A stretch of 64,000 nucleotides of DNA from Alphaproteobacteria bacterium (GCA_017524525.1 JAFXVM010000005.1:48383-112382), one strand, 5' to 3'; counted from the first letter of the stretch, positions 35,274-44,764 are shown. Numbers and translations: made by a program. The notes: generated by a model from the sequence alone, not told the origin.

Positions 35274-35936
35274 TTATGCCCCCTGAAATCCTGTTGCGAC
35301 AATAAACATTTCAACAGAATCTTTACGTGAAGATGGTGGCTTAATATAATGCACATCTTCAAAATGTTCCTTGATTTGTTTAACCAAATCGTTTGTTGCG
35401 CCACCAGTAAAAGATTTCGCAACAAACGTACCACCGTTTTTAAGCGCACGCAACGCAAAATCCAGCGCATATTCCAATAATACCATTTGACGCAAATGAT
35501 CTGTTTTTTTATGTCCAACAGTATTCGGTGCCATATCAGACATAACAATATCTGCTGTTCCGCGCCCTGTTTCGTCATGTGGCAGATTCAGTTTTTCTTC
35601 CAGCCAGCGCAACGCTTCATATGTTGTAAAATCACCTTGGTAAAACTCAACATTATTAATAGGTTTGATTTCCAATAAATCCATAGCAAATATTTTTGAT
35701 TTTGGAAATTCACGCGCAACATATTGCGACCACGAACCTGGCGCAGCACCCAAATCAACCACCACTTGACCATTTTTAAAGAAATGATATTTTTCGTTCA
35801 TTTCTATAATTTTATACGCAGCACGCGCACGATAACCTTCTTTTTGCGCACGTGCGACATATGGATCGTGCGCTTGGCGTTGAATCCAAGCCGCCGAAGA
35901 TTTATGTGCAGCAATCTTTTTATTTAGTATTTTCAT
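35274..35936 (-). CDS. rlmE: 23S rRNA 2'-O-methyltransferase RlmE/FtsJ
   Basis: Methylates U2552 of 23S rRNA (E. coli numbering). 220 residues. RARAAYKIIEM near the N terminus holds the first catalytic Lys; DLGAAPGSWSQ is the SAM motif; SDMAPNT holds the catalytic Asp; FVAKSF the second Lys; and SRKDSVEMFIV the Glu, which completes the K-D-K-E tetrad. It overlaps the upstream small gene by 17 bases. Confidence 0.95.
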   Translation of the reverse strand: MKILNKKIAAHKSSAAWIQRQAHDPYVARAQKEGYRARAAYKIIEMNEKYHFFKNGQVVVDLGAAPGSWSQYVAREFPKSKIFAMDLLEIKPINNVEFYQGDFTTYEALRWLEEKLNLPHDETGRGTADIVMSDMAPNTVGHKKTDHLRQMVLLEYALDFALRALKNGGTFVAKSFTGGATNDLVKQIKEHFEDVHYIKPPSSRKDSVEMFIVATGFQGA

Positions 35937-36240
35937 TATGTCTTTTTGCCATTTGCCCCAACATATTTATTCTAAATTGCCACGCATGTTCAGCGCCACG
36001 TCCAAAAAGACCATCTTTGAATACATAAGTAAGACGATGCAAGGCTTTTTGGTTTTCATCCAAAGTTTGCACCCAAAGAACTAACCAGCCCCCACGTACA
36101 TTTGGCGCACGAAAACCATTAACATTACTGCATTCAACAATGACTTTCCAATTTGCAATATTTCCCTTTGAATCATACACAGGGTCGCAACTCGACACAT
36201 TAATCACATCTTTGAAAAATGCCTTATCTTTTTTATTCAT
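35920..36240 (-). CDS. small conserved-looking protein, unknown
   Basis: 106 residues; no family recognised. One Cys pair-like pattern (SSCDPVYDS, VECSNVN) and aromatic strands (GGWLVLWVQTLDE), suggesting a small beta-rich fold. AAAGGAACG precedes the ATG. Lies between the M-domain gene and rlmE, overlapping rlmE. Confidence 0.65.
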   Translation of the reverse strand: MNKKDKAFFKDVINVSSCDPVYDSKGNIANWKVIVECSNVNGFRAPNVRGGWLVLWVQTLDENQKALHRLTYVFKDGLFGRGAEHAWQFRINMLGQMAKRHNENTK

Positions 36241-36254
36241 TTTAAAGCGTTCCT

Positions 36255-36758
36255 TTATTTGTTACCTCCTGGAACTCCCCCTGCTTGTTGCATACGTTGC
36301 ATAACTGCTTCCATTCCGCCCATGCGTTGAATCATTGCCATTTGGCGTTTCATATTTAAATATTGTTTAATAATGTGTTCAACATCACGCACAGTGCACC
36401 CAGCAGTTTCCGCAATACGAGCCTTGGCATTAGCAAATACTTTTTCTGGATCAGCGCGCTCGCTGGCTGTCATCGCTTCCAAGATTTTAATTTGAGCATC
36501 AACACTGCCGTCTTTGATTTTTTCTTTCATAGCAGCCACAGCACCGGACATACCTGGCACCATTTTAAGAAGACCACTAAAATTGCTCATCTTTTTAATT
36601 TGTTTTAATTGAGCCAACATATCGTTCATATCAAATTGACCAGACATCATACGTTCAGCAGTTTCTTTCATCCCCGAAGGCATTTTTGCTGCTTCTTTTT
36701 CTAAATCTACGTTTTGATTGTTCTCTTCCACTTTTTTCTTTTTACCGAAACCGAACAT
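36255..36758 (-). CDS. stand-alone signal-recognition M-domain protein (Ffh C-terminal domain only)
   Basis: 167 residues. From about residue 35 the sequence follows the Ffh M domain: GQFDMNDMLAQLKQIKKM, LLKMVPGMSG, then EAMTASERADPEKVFANAKAR and IAETAGCTVRDVEHIIKQYL, ending in a Met-rich tail (MKRQMAMIQRMGGMEAVMQRM) typical of the signal-sequence groove. The NG GTPase domain is missing, replaced by a short Lys/Glu N terminus (MFGFGKKKK). AAGGAGATG precedes the ATG, so it is a proper gene and not the end of a cut ffh. It could bind 4.5S RNA or signal sequences without GTPase activity. Confidence 0.85.
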   Translation of the reverse strand: MFGFGKKKKVEENNQNVDLEKEAAKMPSGMKETAERMMSGQFDMNDMLAQLKQIKKMSNFSGLLKMVPGMSGAVAAMKEKIKDGSVDAQIKILEAMTASERADPEKVFANAKARIAETAGCTVRDVEHIIKQYLNMKRQMAMIQRMGGMEAVMQRMQQAGGVPGGNK

Positions 36759-36797
36759 TTTTCATCTCCTTGGTTATTTTTATGTCTTTTTACTATG

Positions 36798-39656
36798 TTA
36801 TTTGCTTTTTTTGGGTTTGTCCAGATACTTTTTAAGATATTTACCAGTCAAAGATTCAGGGTTTACGACAATATCTTCTGGCGTTCCTGTTGCAATAACG
36901 CGTCCACCGCCTGCCCCACCATTTGGTCCCAAATCAATAACCCAATCAGCGGTTTTAATAACTTCTAGGTTGTGTTCAATTACAATCACTGTGTTTCCTT
37001 GGTCTACCAATTCGTGCAACACACTTAACAAAGACTTTATATCTTCAAAATGAAGCCCTGTGGTTGGTTCATCTAAAATATATATCGTTTGCCCAGTACT
37101 GCGTGCTGCCAATTCTTTAGACAATTTAATTCTTTGGGCTTCACCCCCTGACAAATCAAGAGAACTTTGTCCTAATTTAATATAATCCAATCCAACGCGT
37201 TTTAACAATTCAAGTTTACGAGCAATTTGTGGAACATTTACAAAGAACCTATAGGCTTCTTCAACAGTCATATTCAAAACATCAGCGATAGATTTACCTT
37301 TGTATTTGACCGCTAATGTTTCATCATTATACCTTTGTCCGTGGCATTTATCACATTCGACATAAATATCAGCCAAAAAATTCATTTCTATCTTTATTTG
37401 ACCATCACCCTGACAAGCTTCACATCTGCCGCCTTTGACATTAAAAGAGAACCGTCCTGCATCATAGCCACGTGCTTTTGCTTCTGGCAAATTCGCAAAG
37501 AAATCACGAATATTATTAAACACTCCAACATAAGTTGCAGGATTACTGCGCGGGCTGCGTCCAATTGGCGATTGGTCTATGTCCACAACTTTATCAATAT
37601 TTTCAAGACCACGTATAATATCATGTACACCTGCTTCCAATTTTGAATTATAAAGCGCGCGCATAATCGCTGGATACAAAGTATTTAATAACAAAGTCGA
37701 TTTACCCGAACCAGACACACCCGTCAAAGCAATAAATTTACCAAGCGGAAAATCTACACTTACATTTTTAAGATTATTAGCACGCGCGCCTTCTATGCGA
37801 ATAATTTTACCATTACCCTTTCTGCGCGTTTTTGGCACTTCAATTTTGCGCTTGCCAGACAAATATAAACCTGTCAAAGAATCTGGATTTTTGATAACTT
37901 GCGCTGGCGTTCCCCGAGCAATTACATTTCCACCATTTATACCTGCGCCACGCCCAATATCTACCAAATAATCAGCGGCACGCATCATATCTTCATCGTG
38001 TTCCACGACAATCACAGTATTGTCTTTGTCGCGCAACATTTTTAATGTTTCGATTAATTTATCATTATCACTTTGATGTAAACCAATAGACGGTTCGTCT
38101 AATACATACAAAACACCAGACAAACCACTTCCTATCTGTGAAGCCAATCTTATACGTTGGGCTTCGCCACCCGACAGCGTTCCAGCCATACGCGACATAG
38201 TAAGATATCCCAACCCAACATTTTGCAAGAAATAAAGCCTGGACGTAATCTCTTTCAACACCATAGACGCAATTTCGTTTTCTTTGGCAGTTAAATGTTG
38301 TGGTAAATCTTGAAACCAGCGCAAAGAATCATCCACAGACATTTCGCACACATCCATAATATCACAATTGTTGATTTTTATACACAATGCTTGGATGTTC
38401 AGCCTTTTGCCATGACACACAGGACAAGGCTTTTCAGATTGATATTTTGACAATTCATTACGTGTTGATTCTGAATCAGATTCGCGAAGTCTGCGTTCTA
38501 GATTTGGGATTACACCTTCATAGGGTTTTTCATAAACATAACCATTCCAATTAATCTTTACTGGCTCGTCCCCACTGCCGTATAAAATAATTTCTTTATC
38601 TCTATCAGATAACATATACCACGGTTTTGACAAAGGAATTTTGTATTTTTTATGCAATGCATCTAAAACATTTTCATATTGGCTAAGCATTCCGCCACGC
38701 GACCAAGGCGCAATAGCACCGCCCAAAATAGATTTTGTTGGATCAGGCACCACCAAATCAGATGAAATATTTAATTGAATTCCCAAACCATCACATGCAC
38801 TGCACGCACCAACGGGCGCATTAAAAGAAAACAAGCGTGGTTCTATTTTTGGTACTGTAAAACCAGATACAGGACACGCATATTCTTGTGAATATAGCGA
38901 ATCTTCATCTGTATCTAAACGACGTACAATAACAGCACCCGGCACAAGTCTTAACGATGCTTCAAACGAAGAATAAAGACGAGATTTAAATTCGTCTGCA
39001 TCATCACCAGATAAATCTTCGGTTGGCATAGCAACCCTGTCGATAATAACCATAATGTTATGTTTTTTATTTTTATCCAATGGTGGTACAGAAGCCAAAT
39101 CGTAAAGTGTTCCATCTACTATCGCACGTTGATAACCCTGTTTAATCAAAAACGCAATTTCTTTTTTGTATTCGCCTTTGCGGTCACGAACCATAGGCGC
39201 CATAATATAAAATTTTACACCCTTTGGTATCTTAAGTGTCCATTCCACCATTTCAGCGATAGTTTGTGATTTAATCGGCAACCCTGTCACAGGCGAATAA
39301 GGCACCCCTATTCTTGCCCACAAAAGACGCAAATAATCATAAATTTCTGTGACAGTCCCAACCGTAGAGCGCGGATTTTTCGAAGTAGTTTTTTGTTCAA
39401 TAGAAATTGCTGGCGATAAACCTTCGATTAAATCAACATCTGGTTTTTTCTGCATATCTAAAAATTGACGTGCATATGAAGACAAAGATTCAACATATCT
39501 GCGTTGACCTTCGGCATAAATGGTATTAAAAGCCAGCGAAGATTTGCCTGAACCAGACACCCCCGTCAAAACAACTAATTTGTTCTTTGGCAGGTCCAAA
39601 TCAATATTTTTAAGATTATTTTCGCGTGCACCACGAATTTTTATATTTCCAGTCAT
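36798..39656 (-). CDS. uvrA: excinuclease ABC subunit A
   Basis: DNA damage recognition in nucleotide excision repair. 952 residues, complete. Walker A motifs GVSGSGKSS (~30) and GVSGSGKST (~640); two ABC signatures LSGGEAQRI; zinc modules [16 protein letters not shown] and CDKCHGQRY. Ends with the usual C-terminal helix. No Shine-Dalgarno; TATATA is 6 bases before the ATG, with TTGATT 16 bases further, so a leaderless transcript is likely. Downstream genes on the strand are the M-domain gene and rlmE. Confidence 0.97.
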   Translation of the reverse strand: MTGNIKIRGARENNLKNIDLDLPKNKLVVLTGVSGSGKSSLAFNTIYAEGQRRYVESLSSYARQFLDMQKKPDVDLIEGLSPAISIEQKTTSKNPRSTVGTVTEIYDYLRLLWARIGVPYSPVTGLPIKSQTIAEMVEWTLKIPKGVKFYIMAPMVRDRKGEYKKEIAFLIKQGYQRAIVDGTLYDLASVPPLDKNKKHNIMVIIDRVAMPTEDLSGDDADEFKSRLYSSFEASLRLVPGAVIVRRLDTDEDSLYSQEYACPVSGFTVPKIEPRLFSFNAPVGACSACDGLGIQLNISSDLVVPDPTKSILGGAIAPWSRGGMLSQYENVLDALHKKYKIPLSKPWYMLSDRDKEIILYGSGDEPVKINWNGYVYEKPYEGVIPNLERRLRESDSESTRNELSKYQSEKPCPVCHGKRLNIQALCIKINNCDIMDVCEMSVDDSLRWFQDLPQHLTAKENEIASMVLKEITSRLYFLQNVGLGYLTMSRMAGTLSGGEAQRIRLASQIGSGLSGVLYVLDEPSIGLHQSDNDKLIETLKMLRDKDNTVIVVEHDEDMMRAADYLVDIGRGAGINGGNVIARGTPAQVIKNPDSLTGLYLSGKRKIEVPKTRRKGNGKIIRIEGARANNLKNVSVDFPLGKFIALTGVSGSGKSTLLLNTLYPAIMRALYNSKLEAGVHDIIRGLENIDKVVDIDQSPIGRSPRSNPATYVGVFNNIRDFFANLPEAKARGYDAGRFSFNVKGGRCEACQGDGQIKIEMNFLADIYVECDKCHGQRYNDETLAVKYKGKSIADVLNMTVEEAYRFFVNVPQIARKLELLKRVGLDYIKLGQSSLDLSGGEAQRIKLSKELAARSTGQTIYILDEPTTGLHFEDIKSLLSVLHELVDQGNTVIVIEHNLEVIKTADWVIDLGPNGGAGGGRVIATGTPEDIVVNPESLTGKYLKKYLDKPKKSK

Positions 39657-39662
39657 GATGGA

Positions 39663-39690
39663 TATATAGTGATATTTTGCTAAAAATCAA
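39663..39690 (-). promoter_or_regulatory. leaderless-type promoter of uvrA
   Basis: TTGATT, 16-base spacer, TATATA, 6 bases (TCCATC), ATG. Confidence 0.65.
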
Positions 39691-39712
39691 TGTATAAAAA
39701 GTCTTAACAAAA

Positions 39713-40594
39713 TTATTCAGCGAAACCAACCGACTTTAATGCATCTGGTGCCATAGAAATACCGGTCTTTTTGGTATTGGCTGGGCCCAATTTCTTTATC
39801 AATTGCCCATCAACCCAAACATCAATCGCACCGACATTACCGAAAGTCGCTTTGAATTTATCGCCCAAAGGCATATAATAAACATCACCTGGCACAAGAA
39901 CGCGTGAAAAAACGCTGCTTCCTCTGGCGTCTTCAATTTTCACCCAAGATTCTTTTTCCGTTTGTAAAACAACTCTCGCTTCTTTGCTGTTTTTCGCTTC
40001 AAATTTTTCATGCACAGGGAACCTAAAATCAGGTTCTTTGATTTCTGGCGCTTCAGCAACAGTTTCTGTTGCATCCACTGGTGTTTCTGGTGCATCCACA
40101 GTTTTATTTCCGCCAACTAACACGAATATCAAAACTATTGCCAATATCAACGCCCCCAAACCAGAAGCAAACCAAACCCAATGTTTTTTAATATAGCCCC
40201 ATGCAGTTTTTTCCCACTTTAATAAAACTTCTTTGTTGATTTTTATTGGTTCTTTTTGTTGTGAAACAGGTTTTATTTCTGTTTCTTCTTCTGCTTTTGT
40301 TTCTTTCGAATCTTTGATTAAACCCAATTCTTTTTTCAACTTCAAAATAACTTCGTCAGGATTTAAACCCAATTCCACAGCATAACTGCGTGCAAACCCT
40401 AAAATATAAACATCTTCGGGAATAACACGATAGTTGCCTTCTTCCAAAGCAGTTAAAAACTCTTCACGAATACAAAGCAACTTAGAAATTGTAGAAATTT
40501 CCCTTTTTCTGCGTCCTGTAGTACGAGCCTGACGCAGCATCTCACCCGCGGTCATTTCTATTCCTGGCGTTGTAATTTCTTGTTGTTCGTTCAT
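39713..40594 (-). CDS. RodZ-like protein (HTH, membrane helix, DUF4115)
   Basis: Links MreB to the wall machinery in E. coli. 293 residues. The N-terminal ~85 residues are the Cro-like HTH (GEMLRQARTTGRRKREIST, then LGFARSYAVELGLNPDE). One membrane helix lies at ~138-160, an acidic/Thr linker follows, and the C-terminal DUF4115 periplasmic domain contains WVKIEDARGSSVFSRVL. AAAGGA precedes the ATG. Symbol rodZ is likely but shape function is inferred. Confidence 0.85.
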   Translation of the reverse strand: MNEQQEITTPGIEMTAGEMLRQARTTGRRKREISTISKLLCIREEFLTALEEGNYRVIPEDVYILGFARSYAVELGLNPDEVILKLKKELGLIKDSKETKAEEETEIKPVSQQKEPIKINKEVLLKWEKTAWGYIKKHWVWFASGLGALILAIVLIFVLVGGNKTVDAPETPVDATETVAEAPEIKEPDFRFPVHEKFEAKNSKEARVVLQTEKESWVKIEDARGSSVFSRVLVPGDVYYMPLGDKFKATFGNVGAIDVWVDGQLIKKLGPANTKKTGISMAPDALKSVGFAE

Positions 40595-40652
40595 GTTAAA
40601 ATCCTTTGATACGAATTCGACACAAATATGTTATGATAGAAATATCGAATTG

Positions 40653-41570
40653 TCAATTAATCGGGAAAAAATCTTTTATAATTTTTTTCAAAACTTTTTC
40701 ATCTGTTGTTTGATTAACATTAATACGAAATTGGGCAGAATTTGGCATCCCCGCAGAATACCACGCAGCATGTTTTCTAAACATTGGCACACCAGTTTTT
40801 GCGCCATAGTAATCAATAACTAAATCCAGATGTTTTAAAACAATTTCGCCAATATTGTGTGGTTTTTTACATATTCCACAAATTTCACCAATAATCCAAG
40901 GTCTTCCCAACATAGCACGCCCAATCATAGCCCCATCATACCCCAGATTTTGCATTTTCTGGACATCTGCCAAAGATTTAATATCACCATTTGCAATTAT
41001 TGGCATGGGCAAATCTGGTTTTTCAGGCAATTCTGCCACCCCAGAATAACCCTGCGCCCGTGTTCGCCCATGAACAACAGCGAACGCCGCCCCAGAATCT
41101 GCCGCAATATGCACTAAATCTTGCCAATCCTTGTGCGCTTCATCCCACCCCAGACGAGTTTTAATAGAAACAGGAATATTTACAGATTTCACACAACTTT
41201 CTATTATTTTTCCTGCCAGTTGGTGATTACGCATCAAATATGCACCTGCCCCAGCACGAGTTGCCACCTTTGGCACAGGACATCCCATATTAATATCAAT
41301 CCATTTTGCACCTGAATCTTGTAATATTTTGGCGGCTTCGCCCATCAAATACGGATCAGCACCAAATATTTGCGCCCCGATATTACCTTCGTCCGTATAA
41401 TTATCAAAATTGCGGATACAGTTTTTATGTTGTTCCACCAAAGAATGGCAAGAAATCATTTCAGTCACCATCGAAACATCTGGCGCAAAATCGCGCAAAA
41501 TCTTTCTAAAAGGTTTATCTGTGATACCAGCAAGTGGCGCAGTAAAAATTTCTTTATGATTCTTAAACAT
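40653..41570 (-). CDS. dus: tRNA-dihydrouridine synthase (DusB type)
   Basis: FMN enzyme reducing uridines of tRNA. 305 residues from the ATG at 41570. TAPLAGITDKPFR starts the TIM barrel; NMGCPVPKV (~residue 94) holds the catalytic Cys; VHGRTRAQGYSG and GRAMLGRPWI bind FMN and tRNA. The 49-residue in-frame extension upstream is not conserved and would overlap the divergent gene at 41590. No ribosome site; TATTAT is 7 bases before the ATG. Confidence 0.92.
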   Translation of the reverse strand: MFKNHKEIFTAPLAGITDKPFRKILRDFAPDVSMVTEMISCHSLVEQHKNCIRNFDNYTDEGNIGAQIFGADPYLMGEAAKILQDSGAKWIDINMGCPVPKVATRAGAGAYLMRNHQLAGKIIESCVKSVNIPVSIKTRLGWDEAHKDWQDLVHIAADSGAAFAVVHGRTRAQGYSGVAELPEKPDLPMPIIANGDIKSLADVQKMQNLGYDGAMIGRAMLGRPWIIGEICGICKKPHNIGEIVLKHLDLVIDYYGAKTGVPMFRKHAAWYSAGMPNSAQFRINVNQTTDEKVLKKIIKDFFPIN

Positions 41571-41576
41571 TTGTGA

Positions 41577-41606
41577 TATAATAGACGACATGAAAGAAAA
41601 AATCAA
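41577..41606. promoter_or_regulatory. divergent leaderless promoters of dus and the ftsB-like gene
   Basis: Plus strand: TATAAT (41577-41582), 7 bases, ATG (41590). Minus strand: TTGATT (41606-41601), 17-base spacer, TATTAT (41583-41578), 7 bases, ATG (41570). The -10 elements overlap, and only 19 bp separate the two start codons, too little for two ribosome sites. The plus-strand -35 is weak. Confidence 0.7.
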
Positions 41607-41922
41607 AAATTTATTTGCTTTTCTTGGTCGCGCGTGGGCAGCGGGTTCACGCGGGAAAATCGGCATAATATTAATGTTATTGTCATTGTTTTTGTTCATA
41701 AGATTATTTTGTGCCACCAGCAGTGTCCAAAGTTTTGCTATAAACGCATGGCGTCTTAAACACGAACGTGCTGAATTAGCATTGGCACAAAAACAATTAC
41801 AGCAATTGGAACATCATATTTATTTATTACAACACCCCAACAATTCGTCTGATTATATTGAAGAGTTGGGGTTGCAAACATTAAATCTGGGCGACAGCGA
41901 ATTCAAAGAATTAAAATATTAA
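41590..41922 (+). CDS. FtsB/DivIC-like septum formation initiator
   Basis: 110 residues. A short basic N terminus, one membrane helix at ~24-42 (IGIILMLLSLFLFIRLF), then a periplasmic coiled coil (~55-85, RLKHERAELALAQKQLQQLEH) and a C-terminal patch (DYIEELGLQTLNLG). This matches the FtsB/DivIC layout, in which the protein bridges FtsL and FtsQ at midcell. No ribosome site and TATAAT 7 bases before ATG. Its stop shares TTAA with the tspO stop on the other strand. eno or pdhA, common neighbours of ftsB, are not here. Confidence 0.8.
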   Translation: MKEKIKNLFAFLGRAWAAGSRGKIGIILMLLSLFLFIRLFCATSSVQSFAINAWRLKHERAELALAQKQLQQLEHHIYLLQHPNNSSDYIEELGLQTLNLGDSEFKELKY

Positions 41923-42398
41923 TTCAAATAGATTATCATCCCATTAAGATAAAAAGCGAACATCAACCATAAAATATATGGGACAATTAACCAGAAAGCA
42001 AGGCGACTTATTCTAAAGAACGCGCGCATCATAAATATAACATCTATGATTAAAGCCGCCAGTATTAACAAAGCTGCTTCTGGGGCTTCGGCACCAAAGA
42101 AAGCAAACGACCAAAGCGTATTCAAAATTAAATTGATACCAAATAACACATAAGCATCTTTCTTTTCGTATTTTCCATCAAAATGCCTTTGTTGCATAAC
42201 AAAAAACAACGCCAAACCAATCAAAAAATATAATACAATCCAAACAACACTAAACACCCAACCTGCTGGCGTTAGCGCAGAATTATTCAAAGTGCTGTAC
42301 CATAAATTTCCCCCTGTTGATATAGGCGTCACGACCACACCGATAAGACCGGGCAAGAAAGATAAAAACATAGCGAACAAAAATCTTAAAAAAGTCAT
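41919..42398 (-). CDS. tspO: TspO/MBR family tryptophan-rich sensor protein
   Basis: Membrane protein of five helices, binding porphyrins or other hydrophobic ligands in stress responses. 159 residues. Family features: WYSTLNNSALTPAGWVFSVVW, LYFLIGLALF, NLILNTLWSFAFFG, and a final WLIVPYILWLMFAFYLN. AAAGGAG precedes the ATG, and part of that site lies in a perfect inverted repeat that also contains the -10. Confidence 0.93.
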   Translation of the reverse strand: MTFLRFLFAMFLSFLPGLIGVVVTPISTGGNLWYSTLNNSALTPAGWVFSVVWIVLYFLIGLALFFVMQQRHFDGKYEKKDAYVLFGINLILNTLWSFAFFGAEAPEAALLILAALIIDVIFMMRAFFRISRLAFWLIVPYILWLMFAFYLNGMIIYLN

Positions 42399-42407
42399 TT
42401 TTTACTC

Positions 42408-42434
42408 CTTTGGTATAAAAAAATTATACCAAAG
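42408..42434. promoter_or_regulatory. perfect 11-bp inverted repeat over the tspO -10 and ribosome site
   Basis: CTTTGGTATAA (42408-42418) and TTATACCAAAG (42424-42434) with a 5-base centre. On the minus strand the repeat contains TATAAT and its end forms the AAAG of the ribosome site AAAGGAG. It looks like an operator for a dimeric repressor or a hairpin hiding the site. Confidence 0.75.
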
Positions 42435-42499
42435 AAATAACATCAATCATATTGGAACAAATTCCCGAAAACAACAAAAAACATCTCATAATCCCAAAA

Positions 42500-43111
42500 T
42501 CACATTGTGCCGCCGTTTGAACCGTTTCCATTTGTGGCACCGGTGTCATTTGTTGTTGTTCCTGTCGCCGTGATGGTGCCATTACCTGTTGTCATTGTTG
42601 TTGTTGATATCGCTGTTGTTGCCGCGTTTGCATCTTTTTCACACATACCCGTCGTATAATTTAAATGGTATCCAGACGCTATTGGGCAGACGCAACCACT
42701 TATCTCTTCATTCCATTTTCCACCAGATTGCACACAGCTTGTTTTTGCCCTCTGTTTTGCCTCTGCTGCTTTCCTTTCCGTTTCCACTTTCGCTTTCTGT
42801 TCCGCTAAATCTGTCCGTGTTTCGTCTATTTGTTTTTGCGTTTTCTCTATGCTTTTTTCTGTGCTTTCTATTTTATCGTCATATTCATTTATCTTTTTTG
42901 CTTCTGCTACATTGCCTACCACGCCAACAGCCGTTAGACCGAGTGTTGATATACCCGCTATTTTTAATCCCTTGGTTGAACCCATACATTTTTCGAGTTC
43001 TGCCATTTTGCGTTGTTTTTCTTGGATTAATCTGTTTACTCGCATGCTTTCACCCATGCATAAACTGGGCACCAATGCGATTAACAAACCTATTAAAGAT
43101 ATTTTATGCAT
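42500..43111 (-). CDS. exported coiled-coil protein with a Cys module
   Basis: 203 residues; unknown. Signal peptide at 1-20 (ends SLCMG). A helical segment, a short hydrophobic helix (~48-68, LKIAGISTLGLTAVGVVGNV), a coiled coil (~72-120, Glu/Lys/Thr-rich), then a Cys module (TSCVQSGGKWNEEISGCVC with PIASGYHLNYTTGMC) and a Thr/Gly/Asn tail ending NGSNGGTM. The C-x-C module is shared with the exported protein at 29866-31533. AGGGG precedes the ATG. Confidence 0.75.
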   Translation of the reverse strand: MHKISLIGLLIALVPSLCMGESMRVNRLIQEKQRKMAELEKCMGSTKGLKIAGISTLGLTAVGVVGNVAEAKKINEYDDKIESTEKSIEKTQKQIDETRTDLAEQKAKVETERKAAEAKQRAKTSCVQSGGKWNEEISGCVCPIASGYHLNYTTGMCEKDANAATTAISTTTMTTGNGTITATGTTTNDTGATNGNGSNGGTM

Positions 43112-43195
43112 AAAATTCCCCTACATTCTCAATATCTTTATTATATCACAAGGATATGTTTTAAACAAACTTTTTTTATACAAAAAAAACGGAAG

Positions 43196-44719
43196 TTATT
43201 TTCTTACGCCGTATTTACCACGATTTATTGGACGGTAAGAAAGTGCCTCTGCCAAATCAGGCATTGTTATATTATCATCACCACGCAAATCTGCGATTGT
43301 GCGCGCTATGCGTTTAATGCGATTATATCCACGCGCAGACATCCCCATATTTGCCGCAGCATTATTTAAAAAATCTGTTAATTCATCACTTAATACAACA
43401 TATTTGTCCATGTCAGCCCCATCCAGCAACGCATTAACATAGCCTTGACGTGCAATTTGTTTATTGCGCGCAGCCACAACGCGCTGACGAATTTGTGCAC
43501 TGGTTTCAACGTTTTCATCCGTCTTCACATTCATTTCCCACGGATTCACAGCATCCACATCAACATGCAAATCTATTCTGTCTAATAACGGTCCAGATAT
43601 TTTATTTTGATAAGCCTCCGCACATCTGGGCGCACGGGAACAAGACAACGCAGCATTCCCGAGATGTCCACACGGACATGGATTCATCGCTGCTATTAAT
43701 TGAAAATTCGCAGGATAAGTAGCGTTTTTCTTTGCCCGCGATATAACTATTTTCCCAGATTCCATTGGTTGACGCAATATTTCAAGCGTGGCACGATTAA
43801 ATTCGGGCAATTCATCCAAAAATAACACCCCATTATGCGCCAAAGATATTTCCCCAGGCTTTGCATCGCTGCCACCACCTGCCAATGCAACCGCGCTGGC
43901 AGTGTGATGAATACTGCGAAACGGGCGATTTGAAACCAAAGATTGATTATTTAATTTACCTGCGATTGAATAAATAATAGAGGTTTCTAAAATCTCATTT
44001 GGTGTCATTTCTGGCATAATGGTCGGCAAACGCGATGCCAACATAGTCTTGCCAGACCCCGGTGGTCCAATCATCAACATAGCGTGTCCACCTGCTGCAG
44101 CAATTTCCAAAGCGCGCTTTGCAGCAGCCTGTCCATGAACTTCTGCTAAATCGCCAATTTTTTCTTCATCTTTTGTGGGGGATATCATTGGTGGCAAAGG
44201 CAAAATTTGACTGCCACGAAAATGATTTATCAATTCCATTACATGATTTGGTGCCAAAATATTAGTATGCCCTGCCCAACGTGCTTCGCTGCCTTGCGGT
44301 CCAGGACAAATTATTCCCAAACCGTTTTTGTTTGCCCAAACACTGGCTGGCAAAACACCGCTTGTTCTAACGATTGCGCCATCCAACCCAATTTCGCCAA
44401 TAATCACATATTTTGAAATTTCTTCTTTGGGTAAAATATCCATCGCGCATAAAATACCACACAAAATCGGCAAATCAAAATGCGATCCAGTCTTTTCAAT
44501 ATCCGCAGGCGACAAATTTACAGTCAATCTTTTTGACGGCAAAGACAGATTCAACGCAGCCAACGCATTACGAATTCTTTCCGCAGATTCTTTGACCGCC
44601 CGATCCGCTAAACCGATAATGTTAAATTCAGGTCTTGCAAACCCTGCTGAAAGTTGTACTTGGACATCTATCTTTGTGACATCCATACCGCTAAAAATAA
44701 TTGAATTCAAATTTATCAT
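43196..44719 (-). CDS. comM: YifB/ComM-type Mg-chelatase-like AAA+ ATPase
   Basis: 507 residues, normal length. N-terminal Lon-like domain (VQVQLSAGFARPEFNIIGL, LTVNLSPADIEKTGSHFDL); Walker A GPPGSGKT at ~218-225; Walker B GVLFLDELPEF; zinc-like CPCGHLG; and a C-terminal MgsA/ComM lid (RGYNRIKRIARTIADL). ComM helicase extends recombination during natural transformation. No ribosome site; TAATAT lies 6 bases before ATG with TTGAAA 17 bases further up, so the mRNA is probably leaderless. Confidence 0.94.
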   Translation of the reverse strand: MINLNSIIFSGMDVTKIDVQVQLSAGFARPEFNIIGLADRAVKESAERIRNALAALNLSLPSKRLTVNLSPADIEKTGSHFDLPILCGILCAMDILPKEEISKYVIIGEIGLDGAIVRTSGVLPASVWANKNGLGIICPGPQGSEARWAGHTNILAPNHVMELINHFRGSQILPLPPMISPTKDEEKIGDLAEVHGQAAAKRALEIAAAGGHAMLMIGPPGSGKTMLASRLPTIMPEMTPNEILETSIIYSIAGKLNNQSLVSNRPFRSIHHTASAVALAGGGSDAKPGEISLAHNGVLFLDELPEFNRATLEILRQPMESGKIVISRAKKNATYPANFQLIAAMNPCPCGHLGNAALSCSRAPRCAEAYQNKISGPLLDRIDLHVDVDAVNPWEMNVKTDENVETSAQIRQRVVAARNKQIARQGYVNALLDGADMDKYVVLSDELTDFLNNAAANMGMSARGYNRIKRIARTIADLRGDDNITMPDLAEALSYRPINRGKYGVRK

Positions 44720-44725
44720 AGTGCT

Positions 44726-44754
44726 ATATTAAAACTTGCATAGATACTTTTCAA
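44726..44754 (-). promoter_or_regulatory. leaderless-type promoter of comM
   Basis: TTGAAA, 17-base spacer, TAATAT, 6 bases (AGCACT), ATG at 44719. It interleaves with the divergent lepB promoter. Confidence 0.7.
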
Positions 44755-44764
44755 GGTATAAAAT
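44736..44764 (+). promoter_or_regulatory. promoter of lepB-rnc
   Basis: TTGCAT (44736-44741), 17-base spacer, TAAAAT (44759-44764). The ATG is 24 bases on, behind an AAAAAAGGAT ribosome site. Confidence 0.6.

Noticed and set aside
41571..41717. Longer dus protein starting at 41717
   Set aside because: The extra 49 residues are low-complexity, not part of the Dus family, and are antisense to the ftsB-like gene.
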